Positions 33,992 through 42,347 of a stretch of 64,000 nucleotides of DNA are shown here, one piece after another. The translations under genes were made by a program, and so were the position numbers. The number at the start of each line of letters is the position of its first letter. Position 1 is the first letter of the stretch. The DNA comes from Salana multivorans (lineage in GTDB: Bacteria; Actinomycetota; Actinomycetes; Actinomycetales; Beutenbergiaceae). The stretch spans positions 372,001-436,000 of the forward strand of contig NZ_RKHQ01000002.1 in assembly GCF_003751805.1 (NCBI RefSeq), given 5' to 3'. The notes under the pieces were generated by a model. The model ran no database searches. It worked only from the letters and a program-made list of their open reading frames with translations, and had not been told where the DNA came from.

Positions 33992-34639
33992 GTGACCGCT
34001 GCCGTCCTGCTGCTGAGCGGCTGCGCGAGCCCGCTGCCGGGGTTCCCCGGGTCGTCGGCGACGCCGCACGAGCCGACCTCGACGGGGTCCGCCGGGCTCG
34101 GCGACATCCCGCAGGGGTTCATCGAGTGCCACGGCGAGCCGCCCAAGGACGGGGAGCTCGTCGCCGACGTGGACCTCACGAAGCTGACGGCTCCCACCCC
34201 GCCCGGGTTCCGCACGGCGACCGGGTACCACGAGGACAACCCCGTCGAGGGCGCGTCCTCCGGCCAGTTCTGGGTGCCCGTGAACCAGCTCGACACCCTC
34301 GACGTCGCGAGCATCAACGTCTATCCGCAGATGGAGCTCGGACCGCTCGCGGTGACGTGCGACGAGATCTCCTGGCGCGAGATCGTCAAGCGGATCGAGC
34401 AGTACCACGAGATCAACGGCGCGCAGATCATCGAGGAGACGACGCGCTCGTCGGTGGCCGGGATGCCGGCCGTGCGCGAGGAGGTCAGCCTCCCCGACTC
34501 CGGGTACGACTACATCGGCTGGTGGATCTTCGGTCGCGGCCAGCTCGCCCACGTCTACTGCCAGTGGACCTCCGAGGCGGCCCGGCAGACCCTCGTCGAC
34601 GCCTGCGACACGCTCGCCGCGACCATCGTCGTCGAGTAG
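33992..34639 (+). CDS. Putative lipoprotein of unknown function
   Basis: This protein of 215 residues begins MTAAVLLLSGCASPLPG. The lipobox LLSGC (Cys11) and the following Ser/Pro/Gly linker indicate an exported lipoprotein, but the signal from GTG 33992 is unusually short and lacks a basic N-region. The same frame upstream reads RRGRAAVAV, which would complete a signal, yet offers no ATG, GTG or TTG before the pyk stop. The mature part has paired Cys (ECHGEP, VTCDE, VYCQW, VDACDT) that could form disulphides. I recognise no family. Confidence 0.65.
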   Translation: MTAAVLLLSGCASPLPGFPGSSATPHEPTSTGSAGLGDIPQGFIECHGEPPKDGELVADVDLTKLTAPTPPGFRTATGYHEDNPVEGASSGQFWVPVNQLDTLDVASINVYPQMELGPLAVTCDEISWREIVKRIEQYHEINGAQIIEETTRSSVAGMPAVREEVSLPDSGYDYIGWWIFGRGQLAHVYCQWTSEAARQTLVDACDTLAATIVVE

Positions 34640-34692
34640 AGGGCGGTCTCGGCGCGGGATGGTGCCGGGGGCGTCGCCGTGGCCACGTCTGA

Positions 34693-35230
34693 GCCGGGTC
34701 GTCGGTGGTATCCGGCTCAGCGGTGGCCACGGCCGTCGCGCTGGCCACGCCAGGGCCGGGTCGTCGGTGGCATCCGGCTCAGCAGTGGCCCCGGCCAAGG
34801 CCGTCACCGCCGCCGTTCCTGTTGCCGTGACCACGTCGGGGCCGGGTGGTCGGTGGTGTCCGGCTCAGCGGTGGCCACGGCCGTCGCGCTGGCCACGCCA
34901 GGGCCGGGTCGTCGGTGGCATCCGGCTCAGCAGTGGCCCCGGCCAAGGCCGTCACCGCCGCCGTTCCTGTTGCCGTGACCACGTCGGGGCCGGGTGGTCG
35001 GTGGTGTCCGGCTCAACGGTGGCCACGGCCGTCGCGCTGGCCACGCCAGGGCCGGGTCGTCGGTGGCATCCGGCTCAGCAGTGGCCCCGGCCGTCACCGC
35101 CACCGTCCCTGTCGCCGTGACCACGTCGGGGCCGGGTGGTCGGTGGTGTCCGGCTCAACGGTGGCCACGGCCGTCGCGCTGGCCACGTGGGAACCGGGTC
35201 GGCGGCAGGATGCGGTCCGGTGGTGGCCAC
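34693..35230. repeat. Composite tandem array of alternating 62-bp and 86-bp units
   Basis: Seven units all begin with a shared 36-nt core starting GCCGGGTSGTCGGTGG: 62-bp units at 34693, 34841, 34989 and 35131, alternating with 86-bp units at 34755, 34903 and 35051 (the last shortened to 80 bp). A degenerate eighth core starts near 35193. The higher-order period is 148 bp. Units 2-5 are nearly identical, so the array is young or actively homogenised. It fills the gap between the lipoprotein gene and the tRNA. No start or ribosome-binding site suggests translation. Confidence 0.9.
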
Positions 35231-35318
35231 CGCCGTCGTGCTGTCCCGGACCTCTGACCCGCGACCTGGACCTCACCTCGCGTCCGCGCCCGCCGGGGAT
35301 GCGCCGGCCCGCGTCGGG

Positions 35319-35392
35319 TGCCCCGGAAGGGATTCGAACCCTTACTGTGCCGGGTTTGAGCCGACTGCCTCTGCCAGTTGGGCTACCGGGGC
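35319..35392 (-). tRNA. tRNA with anticodon CAA (Leu by codon), short variable arm
   Basis: The minus strand folds as a 74-nt cloverleaf. The acceptor stem is GCCCCGG/CCGGGGC, and the D arm has GG in its loop. The anticodon stem GTCGG/CCGGC holds the loop CTCAAAC, hence anticodon CAA. The variable region is only 5 nt (ACAGT). The T arm is AAGGG-TTCGAAT-CCCTT and the discriminator is A. CCA is not encoded. CAA reads the leucine codon UUG, but bacterial tRNA-Leu normally has a long variable arm. Confidence 0.85.
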
Positions 35393-35403
35393 GTGCGGGG
35401 CAC

Positions 35404-35409
35404 TAGGCT
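35404..35409 (+). promoter_or_regulatory. -10 element of a probable leaderless promoter for the ANTAR regulator
   Basis: TAGGCT ends 6 nt before the GTG at 35416. It lies between this gene and the divergent tRNA, leaving no room for a leader. Confidence 0.5.
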
Positions 35410-35415
35410 ACCCGG

Positions 35416-36087
35416 GTGAGCACTCGTGAGCCGAACACCGGGCCGTCATCGCTGGAGGACATCGTGGACGTTTCCGAGGAGACCGACACCGGGGTCCAGG
35501 GCATCGGCCGCGGCCGCCGCGTCGTCGTCGCCGAGGACGAGGCGCTCATCCGGATGGACGTCGTCGAGACGCTGGCCGACGCCGGCTTCGACGTCGTCGG
35601 CGAGGCCGGTGACGGCGAGACCGCCGTCGCGCTCGCGACCGAGCTGCGCCCCGACCTCGTCGTCATGGACGTGAAGATGCCCGTCCTGGACGGCATCTCC
35701 GCCGCCGAGCGGATCGGCCGCGACCGCATCGCGCCCGTCGTCCTGCTCACGGCGTTCTCCCAGACCGAGCTCGTCGAGCGCGCCCGCGACGCCGGCGCCA
35801 TGGCGTACGTCGTCAAGCCGTTCACGCAGGCCGACCTGCTGCCGGCCATCGAGATCGCCCTGCACCGGCACGCCGAGATCGTCGCGCTCGAGTCCGAGGT
35901 CGCCGACATGGCGGACCGGTTCGAGACGCGCAAGCGGGTCGACCGCGCCAAGGGCCTCCTCATGACGCGGATGGGCCTGACCGAGCCGGAGGCGTTCCGG
36001 TGGATCCAGAAGACGTCGATGGACCGCCGTCTCACGATGCGTGAGGTGGCCGACGCCGTCATCGACCAGGTCGGCGGCGACGCCTGA
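35416..36087 (+). CDS. pdtaR: ANTAR-domain response regulator (PdtaR-like)
   Basis: This 223-residue two-domain regulator has a receiver domain at about residues 35-150 with acidic pocket VVAEDEALIR, phosphoacceptor Asp85 in VVMDVKMP, the Thr switch in LLTAFS and the Lys in YVVKPFT. A coiled linker follows, then an ANTAR RNA-binding domain (about 168-220, RVDRAKGLLMTRMGLTEPEAFRWIQ). ANTAR regulators bind paired hairpins in mRNA to prevent termination. The likely partner kinase PdtaS is not in the window. The first 30 residues are an acidic extension. Confidence 0.92.
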   Translation: MSTREPNTGPSSLEDIVDVSEETDTGVQGIGRGRRVVVAEDEALIRMDVVETLADAGFDVVGEAGDGETAVALATELRPDLVVMDVKMPVLDGISAAERIGRDRIAPVVLLTAFSQTELVERARDAGAMAYVVKPFTQADLLPAIEIALHRHAEIVALESEVADMADRFETRKRVDRAKGLLMTRMGLTEPEAFRWIQKTSMDRRLTMREVADAVIDQVGGDA

Positions 36088-36188
36088 GCTCTTCCCGGCG
36101 CGCGCAGCGCCGGACGCGGTACAGATCGACCGAGGCTTTTCTCGACCAGGCTGGTTCCGACCAGCGACACGATGAGGTGAGGTGACTC

Positions 36189-36995
36189 GTGGTGCGAGCC
36201 GGAAGCACGGTGACGGCAGGGACCGTCGCGGACCGTGATCGCGTCGTCGACATCCTCATGGCGGCGCGGGAGGACCATCCCGTCGGCCCGCCGCTCGGCA
36301 GTCCCGAGCGGCACGTCCTCGCCGCGCGGATCGATGCCTTCCTGGCATCGGGCCTCGGCCGGGCCTCGCTCGCCTCGGCGTCCGGGCTCGACGTCGGCCT
36401 CGCGATCTGCCGGCGTCAGGAGCCGGGGCTCTTCTCCGAGTCGCCGTGGCTGGAGATCGAGGTGCTGTACGTCCGCCCCGAGTACCGTCGCCGCGGCGCC
36501 GGCCGGCTCCTGCTCGCCGACCAGCTCGCGTTCGCCCAGGAGCTCGGGCTCGACCGGATCGTCACCCAGCCCGTGAGCGGCACCCGGTCCGAGGCCCGGT
36601 TCCTCTCCCGGCTCGGCTTCGCGCCGGTCGGGGCGCGACGCAGCGTCGAGGTCGTCCAGCTCGCCCGTCGGCTCGAGCCCGAGTCGCCGCGCCGCGGCAT
36701 CGAGTCGCTGATCAAGCGGCGCCGCGCCCTCTCCGGCGTGACACCGCCGCGCGGCATCCCGATCCTGAGCGACGTCTCCGAGATCGACCCCGCGCTGCTC
36801 GACCCGGCTCCGGCCGAGGAGACGAGCGAGCGCGGGGACGGCGGGACGCAGGCCCGACCCGACGCGGCGACGCCGGCGGCCCCGGCGGATCAGTCCGAGA
36901 GCAGCAGGCAGGTCAGGCGTGCGGAGCTGATGAGGCGCTCGTCCCCGTCGGCCGCGTCGCTGCCCTCCGGGCGGACGGTGAGCTCGACCAGGTAG
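36189..36995 (+). CDS. GNAT-family N-acetyltransferase
   Basis: This 268-residue protein has a GNAT fold in the first 160. The acetyl-CoA pyrophosphate loop is VRPEYRRRGAGRLLL (about 96-110), and the C-terminal strands are FLSRLGFAPVGARR. The acceptor substrate is unknown. After residue 190 the protein is a Pro/Glu-rich tail, and its last 35 codons run antisense through the end of the thioesterase gene (36890-37357). A functional C-terminus may therefore be shorter or the overlap real. The GTG start follows GATGAGGTGAGG. Confidence 0.78.
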   Translation: MVRAGSTVTAGTVADRDRVVDILMAAREDHPVGPPLGSPERHVLAARIDAFLASGLGRASLASASGLDVGLAICRRQEPGLFSESPWLEIEVLYVRPEYRRRGAGRLLLADQLAFAQELGLDRIVTQPVSGTRSEARFLSRLGFAPVGARRSVEVVQLARRLEPESPRRGIESLIKRRRALSGVTPPRGIPILSDVSEIDPALLDPAPAEETSERGDGGTQARPDAATPAAPADQSESSRQVRRAELMRRSSPSAASLPSGRTVSSTR

Positions 36996-37357
36996 GTCGC
37001 GGTCGTCCGGCCCAGGTGCTGGGCGCGGGCCGTGGCCGTGACGATCCCGTCGCGGGCGCCTCGGTGGTGCGTGATCGACAGCTCCAGCCCGACGGCGTGG
37101 GCGCCGCCGCCCGGGTGCCGCTGCTGCGCGTGGGCGTTCGCCGCGAACGAGCCGACCGTCTCGGCCAGGGCGGCGCTGGCGCCCCCGTGCAGCAGCCCGT
37201 ACGGCTGGGTGTTGCCGGCGACCGGCATCGTGGCGACGCACTCCTGCGGGCTCAGGCTCACGATCCGCACGCCGAGGCGTTCGGCGAGGGTGCCGAGGCC
37301 GGGGAGGAGCTGCGGTCGGGGCGTCGGCTGACTCGGGGTGGTCTCGATGTCGGACAT
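36890..37357 (-). CDS. PaaI-type hotdog-fold thioesterase
   Basis: This 155-residue single hotdog domain is of the acyl-CoA thioesterase PaaI group. The catalytic block is PYGLLHGGASAALAETVGSFAAN, with His-Gly-Gly and the helical Glu, followed by VGLELSITHHRGARDG. Specificity is unknown. Its ATG lies 18 bp from the divergent polA start, so the two share a compact promoter region. The 3' end overlaps the acetyltransferase gene on the opposite strand by 106 bp. Confidence 0.88.
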   Translation of the reverse strand: MSDIETTPSQPTPRPQLLPGLGTLAERLGVRIVSLSPQECVATMPVAGNTQPYGLLHGGASAALAETVGSFAANAHAQQRHPGGGAHAVGLELSITHHRGARDGIVTATARAQHLGRTTATYLVELTVRPEGSDAADGDERLISSARLTCLLLSD

Positions 37358-37363
37358 GCCTCT

Positions 37364-37369
37364 TAGGCT
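37364..37369 (+). promoter_or_regulatory. -10 element of a probable leaderless polA promoter
   Basis: TAGGCT ends 6 nt before the polA GTG at 37376, with no ribosome-binding site. Confidence 0.5.
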
Positions 37370-37375
37370 GTCACC

Positions 37376-40075
37376 GTGACCGTGACACCTCCCGACACCA
37401 CGCCGCCCACCACCGATGCCCGGGTGCTCCTCATCGACGGGCACTCGATGGCCTTCCGGGCGTTCTTCGCCCTGCCGGTGGAGAACTTCGCGACCACGTC
37501 GGGCCAGCCGACGAACGCGGTGTACGGGTTCACGTCGATGCTGCTCAACCTGATCCGGGACTTCGCGCCGACGCACCTCATGGTCGCGTGGGACGTCTCG
37601 CGCGCCTCCTTCCGGACGACGGAGTACGCCGAGTACAAGGGCACGCGCTCGGCGACGCCGTCGGAGTTCAAGGGCCAGATCCCGCTCATCCACGACGTGC
37701 TGGGCGCGCTGTCGATCCAGCACGTCGGGATCGACGGGGTCGAGGCGGACGACGTGCTCGCCACGATGGCGACGCGGTCGGCGGAGGCCGGCGCCCAGGT
37801 GCTCGTCTGCTCCGGGGACCGGGACACGTTCCAGCTCGTCTCCGACCGGGTCACGGTGCTCTACCCGCGCAAGGGCGTGTCCGACCTCGTGCAGATGGGG
37901 CCCGCCGAGGTGCAGGAGAAGTACGGCGTCACGCCCGAGCGCTACCCGGACCTCGCCGCGCTCGTCGGTGAGACGAGCGACAACCTGCCGGGCGTCCCCG
38001 GCGTCGGTCCGAAGACGGCGGCCAAGTGGATCGCGGCCTACGGCGGTCTCGAGGGCATCGTCGCCCACGTCGGCATGATCACCGGCAAGGCGGGGGACAG
38101 CCTGCGCGAGAACCTCGCCCAGGTGGTGCTCAACCGGCGCCTCAACGGTCTGCTGCGGGACGTCGAGGTCCCGTTCTCCCTCGAGGACATCGCGCGCGGC
38201 CCGATCGACCGCGCGGCGGTCCACGAGGTGTTCGACGCGCTGCAGTTCACCGTTCTGCGCGATCGGCTGTTCCAGCTCCTGCCGCAGGACGAGGGCAAGG
38301 AGGAGGTCGCGAGCCTCACGCTGCAGCACGAGCGACCCGAGCCGAAGGCTCTCGGCGCGTGGCTCGCGGCCCGCGGCGACTCCATCGGGCTCGAGGTGGT
38401 CGGCCGGTTCGCGGGGGGAGCCGGCGACGCGTGGGCCCTCGCGGTCGCCGACGCCGACGGCGTCGGGACGGTGCTCGACCTCACGGCACTCGACCCGGAC
38501 GACGACCGGGCCCTCGCCGACTGGCTCGCCGACCCTGAGCGCACCGTCGTCGTGCACGACGCCAAGACGGCGACGCACCTGCTCGCGACGCGGGGCTACC
38601 GCCTGCGGGGCGTCGTCTTCGACACGCTGCTCGCCGCCTACCTGTGCCACCCCGACCAGCGCACCTACGACCTGGACGACCTTGCGGTCCGCTACCTGCA
38701 GCGCGAGCTGCCCCGGGTCGACGAGGCCGCGGCCGACCAGCTCGCGCTCGACCTGACCGGCGAGGGGGAGGACCTGTCGGCGCTGGCCAGGGCGGTCGCG
38801 GTCCGCGAGCTGCGGGCCTCGCTCGCGGCCGACGTCGACGCGCGCGGAGCCGGCGGACTGCTGGAGAGCGTCGAGCTGCCGCTCCAGGCGGCGCTCATCG
38901 CGATGGAGGACGCGGGGATCGCGGCCGACCTGTCGTACCTGCGCGCGATCGAGGCCGAGTTCGACTCCGCGGTCGAGCGCGCGGCCGCCGGCGCCTACGA
39001 GGCGATCGGTCGCCAGGTGAACCTCGGCTCGCCGAAGCAGCTCCAGGAGGTGCTGTTCGACCAGCTCGACATGCCGCGCACGCGTCGCACGAAGACGGGC
39101 TACACGACGGACGCCGAGGCCCTCGCCGAGCTGTACGCCAAGACCGGCCACCCCTTCCTCGAGTACCTGCTCGCGCACCGGGAGGCGATCCGCCTGCGCC
39201 AGACCGTCGAGGGGCTGCTGCGGTCCGTCGCGCCGGACGGGCGGATCCACACGACGTTCCAGCAGACCGTCGCGGCGACCGGCCGCCTCTCCTCGGCCGA
39301 CCCGAACCTGCAGAACATCCCGATCCGCACCGAGGAGGGCAACCGGATCCGCGAGGGGTTCGTCGTCGGCGAGGGGTACGAGTGCCTGCTCACGGCCGAC
39401 TACTCCCAGATCGAGATGCGGATCATGGCGCACCTGTCGGAGGACGCGGGGCTCATCGAGGCCTTCCGCTCGGGCGAGGACCTGCACCGCTACGTCGGCT
39501 CGCGCGTGTTCGGCGTGGCACCGGCCGACGTCACCTCGGCCATGCGCGCGAAGATCAAGGCGATGTCCTACGGGCTGGCCTACGGGCTGTCGGCGTTCGG
39601 CCTCTCGCGCCAGCTCGGCATCGAGGTGAGCGAGGCCCGCGGCCTCATGGACGACTACTTCGAGCGGTTCGGGGGCGTGCGCGACTACCTCACGGGCGTC
39701 GTCGACGACGCCCGCAGGGACGGCTTCACCGAGACCATCCTCGGGCGCCGGCGGTACCTGCCGGACCTGCTGAGCGACAACCGCCAGCGTCGCGAGATGG
39801 CCGAGCGGATGGCGCTCAACGCGCCCATCCAGGGATCGGCGGCGGACATCGTCAAGGTCGCGATGATCGGCGTGCAGCGCGAGCTCGCGGAGCGGGAGCT
39901 GGGCTCGCGGCTGCTGCTCCAGGTGCACGACGAGCTCGTCCTCGAGGTCGCCCCGGGGGAGCGCACCGAGGTGGAGGCGATCGTGCGGGAGCAGATGGCC
40001 GGGGCGGCCGAGCTGTCGGTGCCGCTCGACGTGAGCGTCGGCGTCGGGCGGAGCTGGCGCGAGGCCGGTCACTGA
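37376..40075 (+). CDS. polA: DNA polymerase I
   Basis: DNA polymerase I (899 residues) fills gaps and removes RNA primers. Residues 1-300 are the 5'-3' exonuclease (LLIDGHSMAFRAFFALP, SGDRDTFQLV, GVPGVGPKTA). The central domain (about 310-500) has the proofreading fold but lacks its metal-binding acidic motif (IGLEVVGRF in place of D-x-E), so it is probably inactive for 3'-5' activity, as in mycobacteria. The polymerase domain has motif A LLTADYSQIEMR, motif B RAKIKAMSYGLAYG and motif C QVHDELVLEV. Confidence 0.96.
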   Translation: MTVTPPDTTPPTTDARVLLIDGHSMAFRAFFALPVENFATTSGQPTNAVYGFTSMLLNLIRDFAPTHLMVAWDVSRASFRTTEYAEYKGTRSATPSEFKGQIPLIHDVLGALSIQHVGIDGVEADDVLATMATRSAEAGAQVLVCSGDRDTFQLVSDRVTVLYPRKGVSDLVQMGPAEVQEKYGVTPERYPDLAALVGETSDNLPGVPGVGPKTAAKWIAAYGGLEGIVAHVGMITGKAGDSLRENLAQVVLNRRLNGLLRDVEVPFSLEDIARGPIDRAAVHEVFDALQFTVLRDRLFQLLPQDEGKEEVASLTLQHERPEPKALGAWLAARGDSIGLEVVGRFAGGAGDAWALAVADADGVGTVLDLTALDPDDDRALADWLADPERTVVVHDAKTATHLLATRGYRLRGVVFDTLLAAYLCHPDQRTYDLDDLAVRYLQRELPRVDEAAADQLALDLTGEGEDLSALARAVAVRELRASLAADVDARGAGGLLESVELPLQAALIAMEDAGIAADLSYLRAIEAEFDSAVERAAAGAYEAIGRQVNLGSPKQLQEVLFDQLDMPRTRRTKTGYTTDAEALAELYAKTGHPFLEYLLAHREAIRLRQTVEGLLRSVAPDGRIHTTFQQTVAATGRLSSADPNLQNIPIRTEEGNRIREGFVVGEGYECLLTADYSQIEMRIMAHLSEDAGLIEAFRSGEDLHRYVGSRVFGVAPADVTSAMRAKIKAMSYGLAYGLSAFGLSRQLGIEVSEARGLMDDYFERFGGVRDYLTGVVDDARRDGFTETILGRRRYLPDLLSDNRQRREMAERMALNAPIQGSAADIVKVAMIGVQRELAERELGSRLLLQVHDELVLEVAPGERTEVEAIVREQMAGAAELSVPLDVSVGVGRSWREAGH

Positions 40076-40080
40076 GGTCG

Positions 40081-41250
40081 GTGGTGAAGGTCGGCCGGGT
40101 GTCGCGGGGACGACCACGGACGCGCTACCGCGCGTGGGTCGCGCTCGTCGGCCTCGTCGCCGTGCTCGCCGCCGGCACGTGGGGTCTGACGGGCGCGCAG
40201 CCTCGCCCGGGGACCGACGCCTGGGCGCTGTCCGCGGTGCAGGACGCGCGATTCGTCGCCGCCGATCCCGCGACCGCACCAGTCCCCGTGGCCGAGTCGC
40301 CGATCCGGCCGGGGTGCGTCGGGGCGCACGTCGCGAGCGGAGGTGCCGAGCCGGCGCACGCTGACGGCGCCGAGCCGCAGACCGGCGACGCGTCAGCGGA
40401 CGACGGCGCGATCGAGGGCGACATGGTCCTGTCGGTGTGGGCCCACCCCGACGACGACCTCGTGTTCATGAACCCGGGCATCGCCGACGACCTCCAGGCG
40501 GGGGAGTGCGTCTCGACGGTCTTCCTCACCGGCGGGGACGCCGGAGCCGGCCAGGACCGGGCGACGGCGCGCCAGCGCGGCGTCATGGCGGCCTACGACG
40601 ACCTCATGGGACGCGAGACCACCTGGCACGAGGTCCGGGTCGTGCTGGGCTCGGGCGTCGAGGCGTCCGTGTGGACGCCGGACGGCGACGATCGCGTCTC
40701 GCTCACGTTCCTCGACCTCCCGGACGGGAACACCGGCGGTCAGGGCTTCGCCGCGACGCACCACGAGACGCTGCCGCGGCTGCTCGCCGGCGATCTGCCC
40801 GAGCTGCACCCCGTCGACGGCGCCCCGGCGGTCACCCGCACCGCGCTCGTCTCCGCGCTCGAGGAGATCGTCACGCTGCTCGAGCCCGACCACGTCGTCA
40901 CCTCGATCCCGGATGGGGCGCCCGGCGCCGTCGACGACCCCACCCGGCCCGACCACCCGGACCACCGAGCGGCCGGCGCGGTGACCCGGGAGGCGCTTCT
41001 CGACGTCGGGTTCGACCTGGACCGGGTCGACTTCCTCGTGGGCTACCCGTCCTACGACCTGCCGGTCAACCTCGGCGGTGACGAGCTCGTCGACAAGGTG
41101 CTGGCGTTCCGCCGGTACGCCCAGTACGACGAGACGTCCTACTGCGCCGACTACACCTCGTGCCTACACCACGGACGGCTCGGGCAGTGGCTCCAGCGCC
41201 ACTACGTCATGACCGAGGACGAGCTCTACCCCGCGGGCACCCCGGACTGA
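40081..41250 (+). CDS. PIG-L family deacetylase, membrane-anchored or secreted
   Basis: This 389-residue protein has an N-terminal signal or anchor (RYRAWVALVGLVAVLAAGTWGL) and a Thr/Ala-rich stalk. The PIG-L zinc deacetylase domain starts at VWAHPDDDLVF (His122, Asp124, Asp125) and has a second zinc-ligand block RPDHPDHRAAG near residue 290. Cytoplasmic relatives such as MshB act in mycothiol synthesis. The export signal here suggests an envelope sugar or lipid substrate instead, which is inference. GTG 40081 follows GAGGTCG; an adjacent GTG at 40084 is equally possible. Confidence 0.85.
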   Translation: MVKVGRVSRGRPRTRYRAWVALVGLVAVLAAGTWGLTGAQPRPGTDAWALSAVQDARFVAADPATAPVPVAESPIRPGCVGAHVASGGAEPAHADGAEPQTGDASADDGAIEGDMVLSVWAHPDDDLVFMNPGIADDLQAGECVSTVFLTGGDAGAGQDRATARQRGVMAAYDDLMGRETTWHEVRVVLGSGVEASVWTPDGDDRVSLTFLDLPDGNTGGQGFAATHHETLPRLLAGDLPELHPVDGAPAVTRTALVSALEEIVTLLEPDHVVTSIPDGAPGAVDDPTRPDHPDHRAAGAVTREALLDVGFDLDRVDFLVGYPSYDLPVNLGGDELVDKVLAFRRYAQYDETSYCADYTSCLHHGRLGQWLQRHYVMTEDELYPAGTPD

Positions 41251-41260
41251 CGCTCACCGG

Positions 41261-41291
41261 CCGCGGGGAGGCGCAGGCTCGCCGCCCGCGG
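41261..41291. terminator. Hairpin between convergent PIG-L and methyltransferase genes
   Basis: CCGCGGG at 41261-41267 can pair with CCCGCGG at 41285-41291 across a 17-nt loop. There is no T-tract, and the long loop makes it weak. Confidence 0.25.
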
Positions 41292-41304
41292 TGCCCGTCG
41301 CTGG

Positions 41305-42120
41305 TCACGCGAGCCGGCAGGACAGGACGACCGTCCCCGGCAGGTGCGACGCCCGCAGCTCGCTCCAGCCGCCCCAGGTCTCGCGTCCCGGCTGCCACTC
41401 CGGCTCGGTGAGGCCGACGACGACGAAGCCGGCCCCGACCGCCTCGGCCACGAGCCGGCCGAGCGGGCGGTGGTACTCGGCGTAGACGATGTCGCCGTCG
41501 GCGGTGCGCTCGACGTAGGGACGGGTGTCGAAGTAGGAGGACGTCGCGGTGAGGCCGCCGGGACCCGGGTCGTCGGGGAAGGCCCAGCGCACGGGGTGCG
41601 TCGTCGAGAACACCCACCGGCCGCCCGGCCGGAGCACCCGCGCGACCTCGCGGTGCACCTGACCGGCGTCGGCGACGAACGGCAGCACGCCGTAGGAGGT
41701 GAAGACCACGTCGAACGCGCCGTCCGGGAACGGGAGGTCGCGCGCGTCCGCGCGCACGAGCGGCACCTCGATGCCCGTCGCCGCGTCCAGCTCGCGTGCC
41801 GCCGCGAGCATGCCGTCGGAGACGTCGGTCGCGACGACGTCGACGCCGCGCGCCCGCAGCCACCGTGCGCACTGCGCCGCCCCGGCCCCCACCTCGAGCA
41901 CCCGCAGCCCGACGAGCTCCTCGGGCTCGCCGAGCAGGCGGGCGTCCTCCTCGCGCAGCCCCTCGGGGCCCCAGGTGAAGTCGGCGGCCCCGAGCGCCGC
42001 CCCGTGCTCCGCGAGGTACTCGCTCGCGTTGGCGTCCCACCAGCGGCGGGCGGCGTCGGTGCCCCGCGCGTCGTCGTCCTCGTACCCGGCGAAGGCCGGG
42101 GCTGGCAGCCCGGTGTCCAC
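41305..42120 (-). CDS. Class I SAM-dependent methyltransferase
   Basis: This 271-residue methyltransferase has motif I VLEVGAGAAQCARWL, VVATDVSDGML with the acidic residue binding SAM ribose, VRADARDLPFPDGAFDVVFTSYG and the post-motif VLRPGGRWVFST. The N-terminal part (ARRWWDANASEYLAEHG) fits the UbiE/small-molecule type. The substrate is unknown. This gene sits between polA and rpsA in many actinobacteria. The start is GTG (reverse complement of CAC at 42118-42120). Confidence 0.88.
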   Translation of the reverse strand: MDTGLPAPAFAGYEDDDARGTDAARRWWDANASEYLAEHGAALGAADFTWGPEGLREEDARLLGEPEELVGLRVLEVGAGAAQCARWLRARGVDVVATDVSDGMLAAARELDAATGIEVPLVRADARDLPFPDGAFDVVFTSYGVLPFVADAGQVHREVARVLRPGGRWVFSTTHPVRWAFPDDPGPGGLTATSSYFDTRPYVERTADGDIVYAEYHRPLGRLVAEAVGAGFVVVGLTEPEWQPGRETWGGWSELRASHLPGTVVLSCRLA

Positions 42121-42200
42121 GGTCCGTCCCTTCCCGTCGGGGGTGTCGTCGCGGGGGCGCGACGGCCTCCAGGCCCAGTGTGTCGGTCCCGCGCGTGCGG

Positions 42201-42206
42201 TAAGGT
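42201..42206 (+). promoter_or_regulatory. Possible -10 element of rpsA
   Basis: TAAGGT is the best hexamer in the 227-bp gap before rpsA. It would give a 5' leader of about 135 nt, long for this window and compatible with regulation of a ribosomal protein gene. A purine-rich GGAG precedes the ATG. Confidence 0.35.
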
Positions 42207-42347
42207 GTCATGCGGTGCGTCTTGCGGCGCGCCAGTTGTCGTGCCCGCGAACAGGTGCCTGGACCCAGTGCCCAGCGTGCCACGCCCGTCCGGCCGACGA
42301 CACGTCCAGTTCACCACGACACCTGTCCGCATCGGAGCTTCTCCTAC

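Noticed and set aside
34693-35230. Possible CRISPR array
   Set aside because: The intervening sequences are repeated too (two fixed tails), not unique spacers, and no cas gene is present.
34659-35406. Several overlapping frames across the 148-bp array
   Set aside because: Open in several frames on both strands because the repeat lacks stops; no start context and the frames run into the tRNA.
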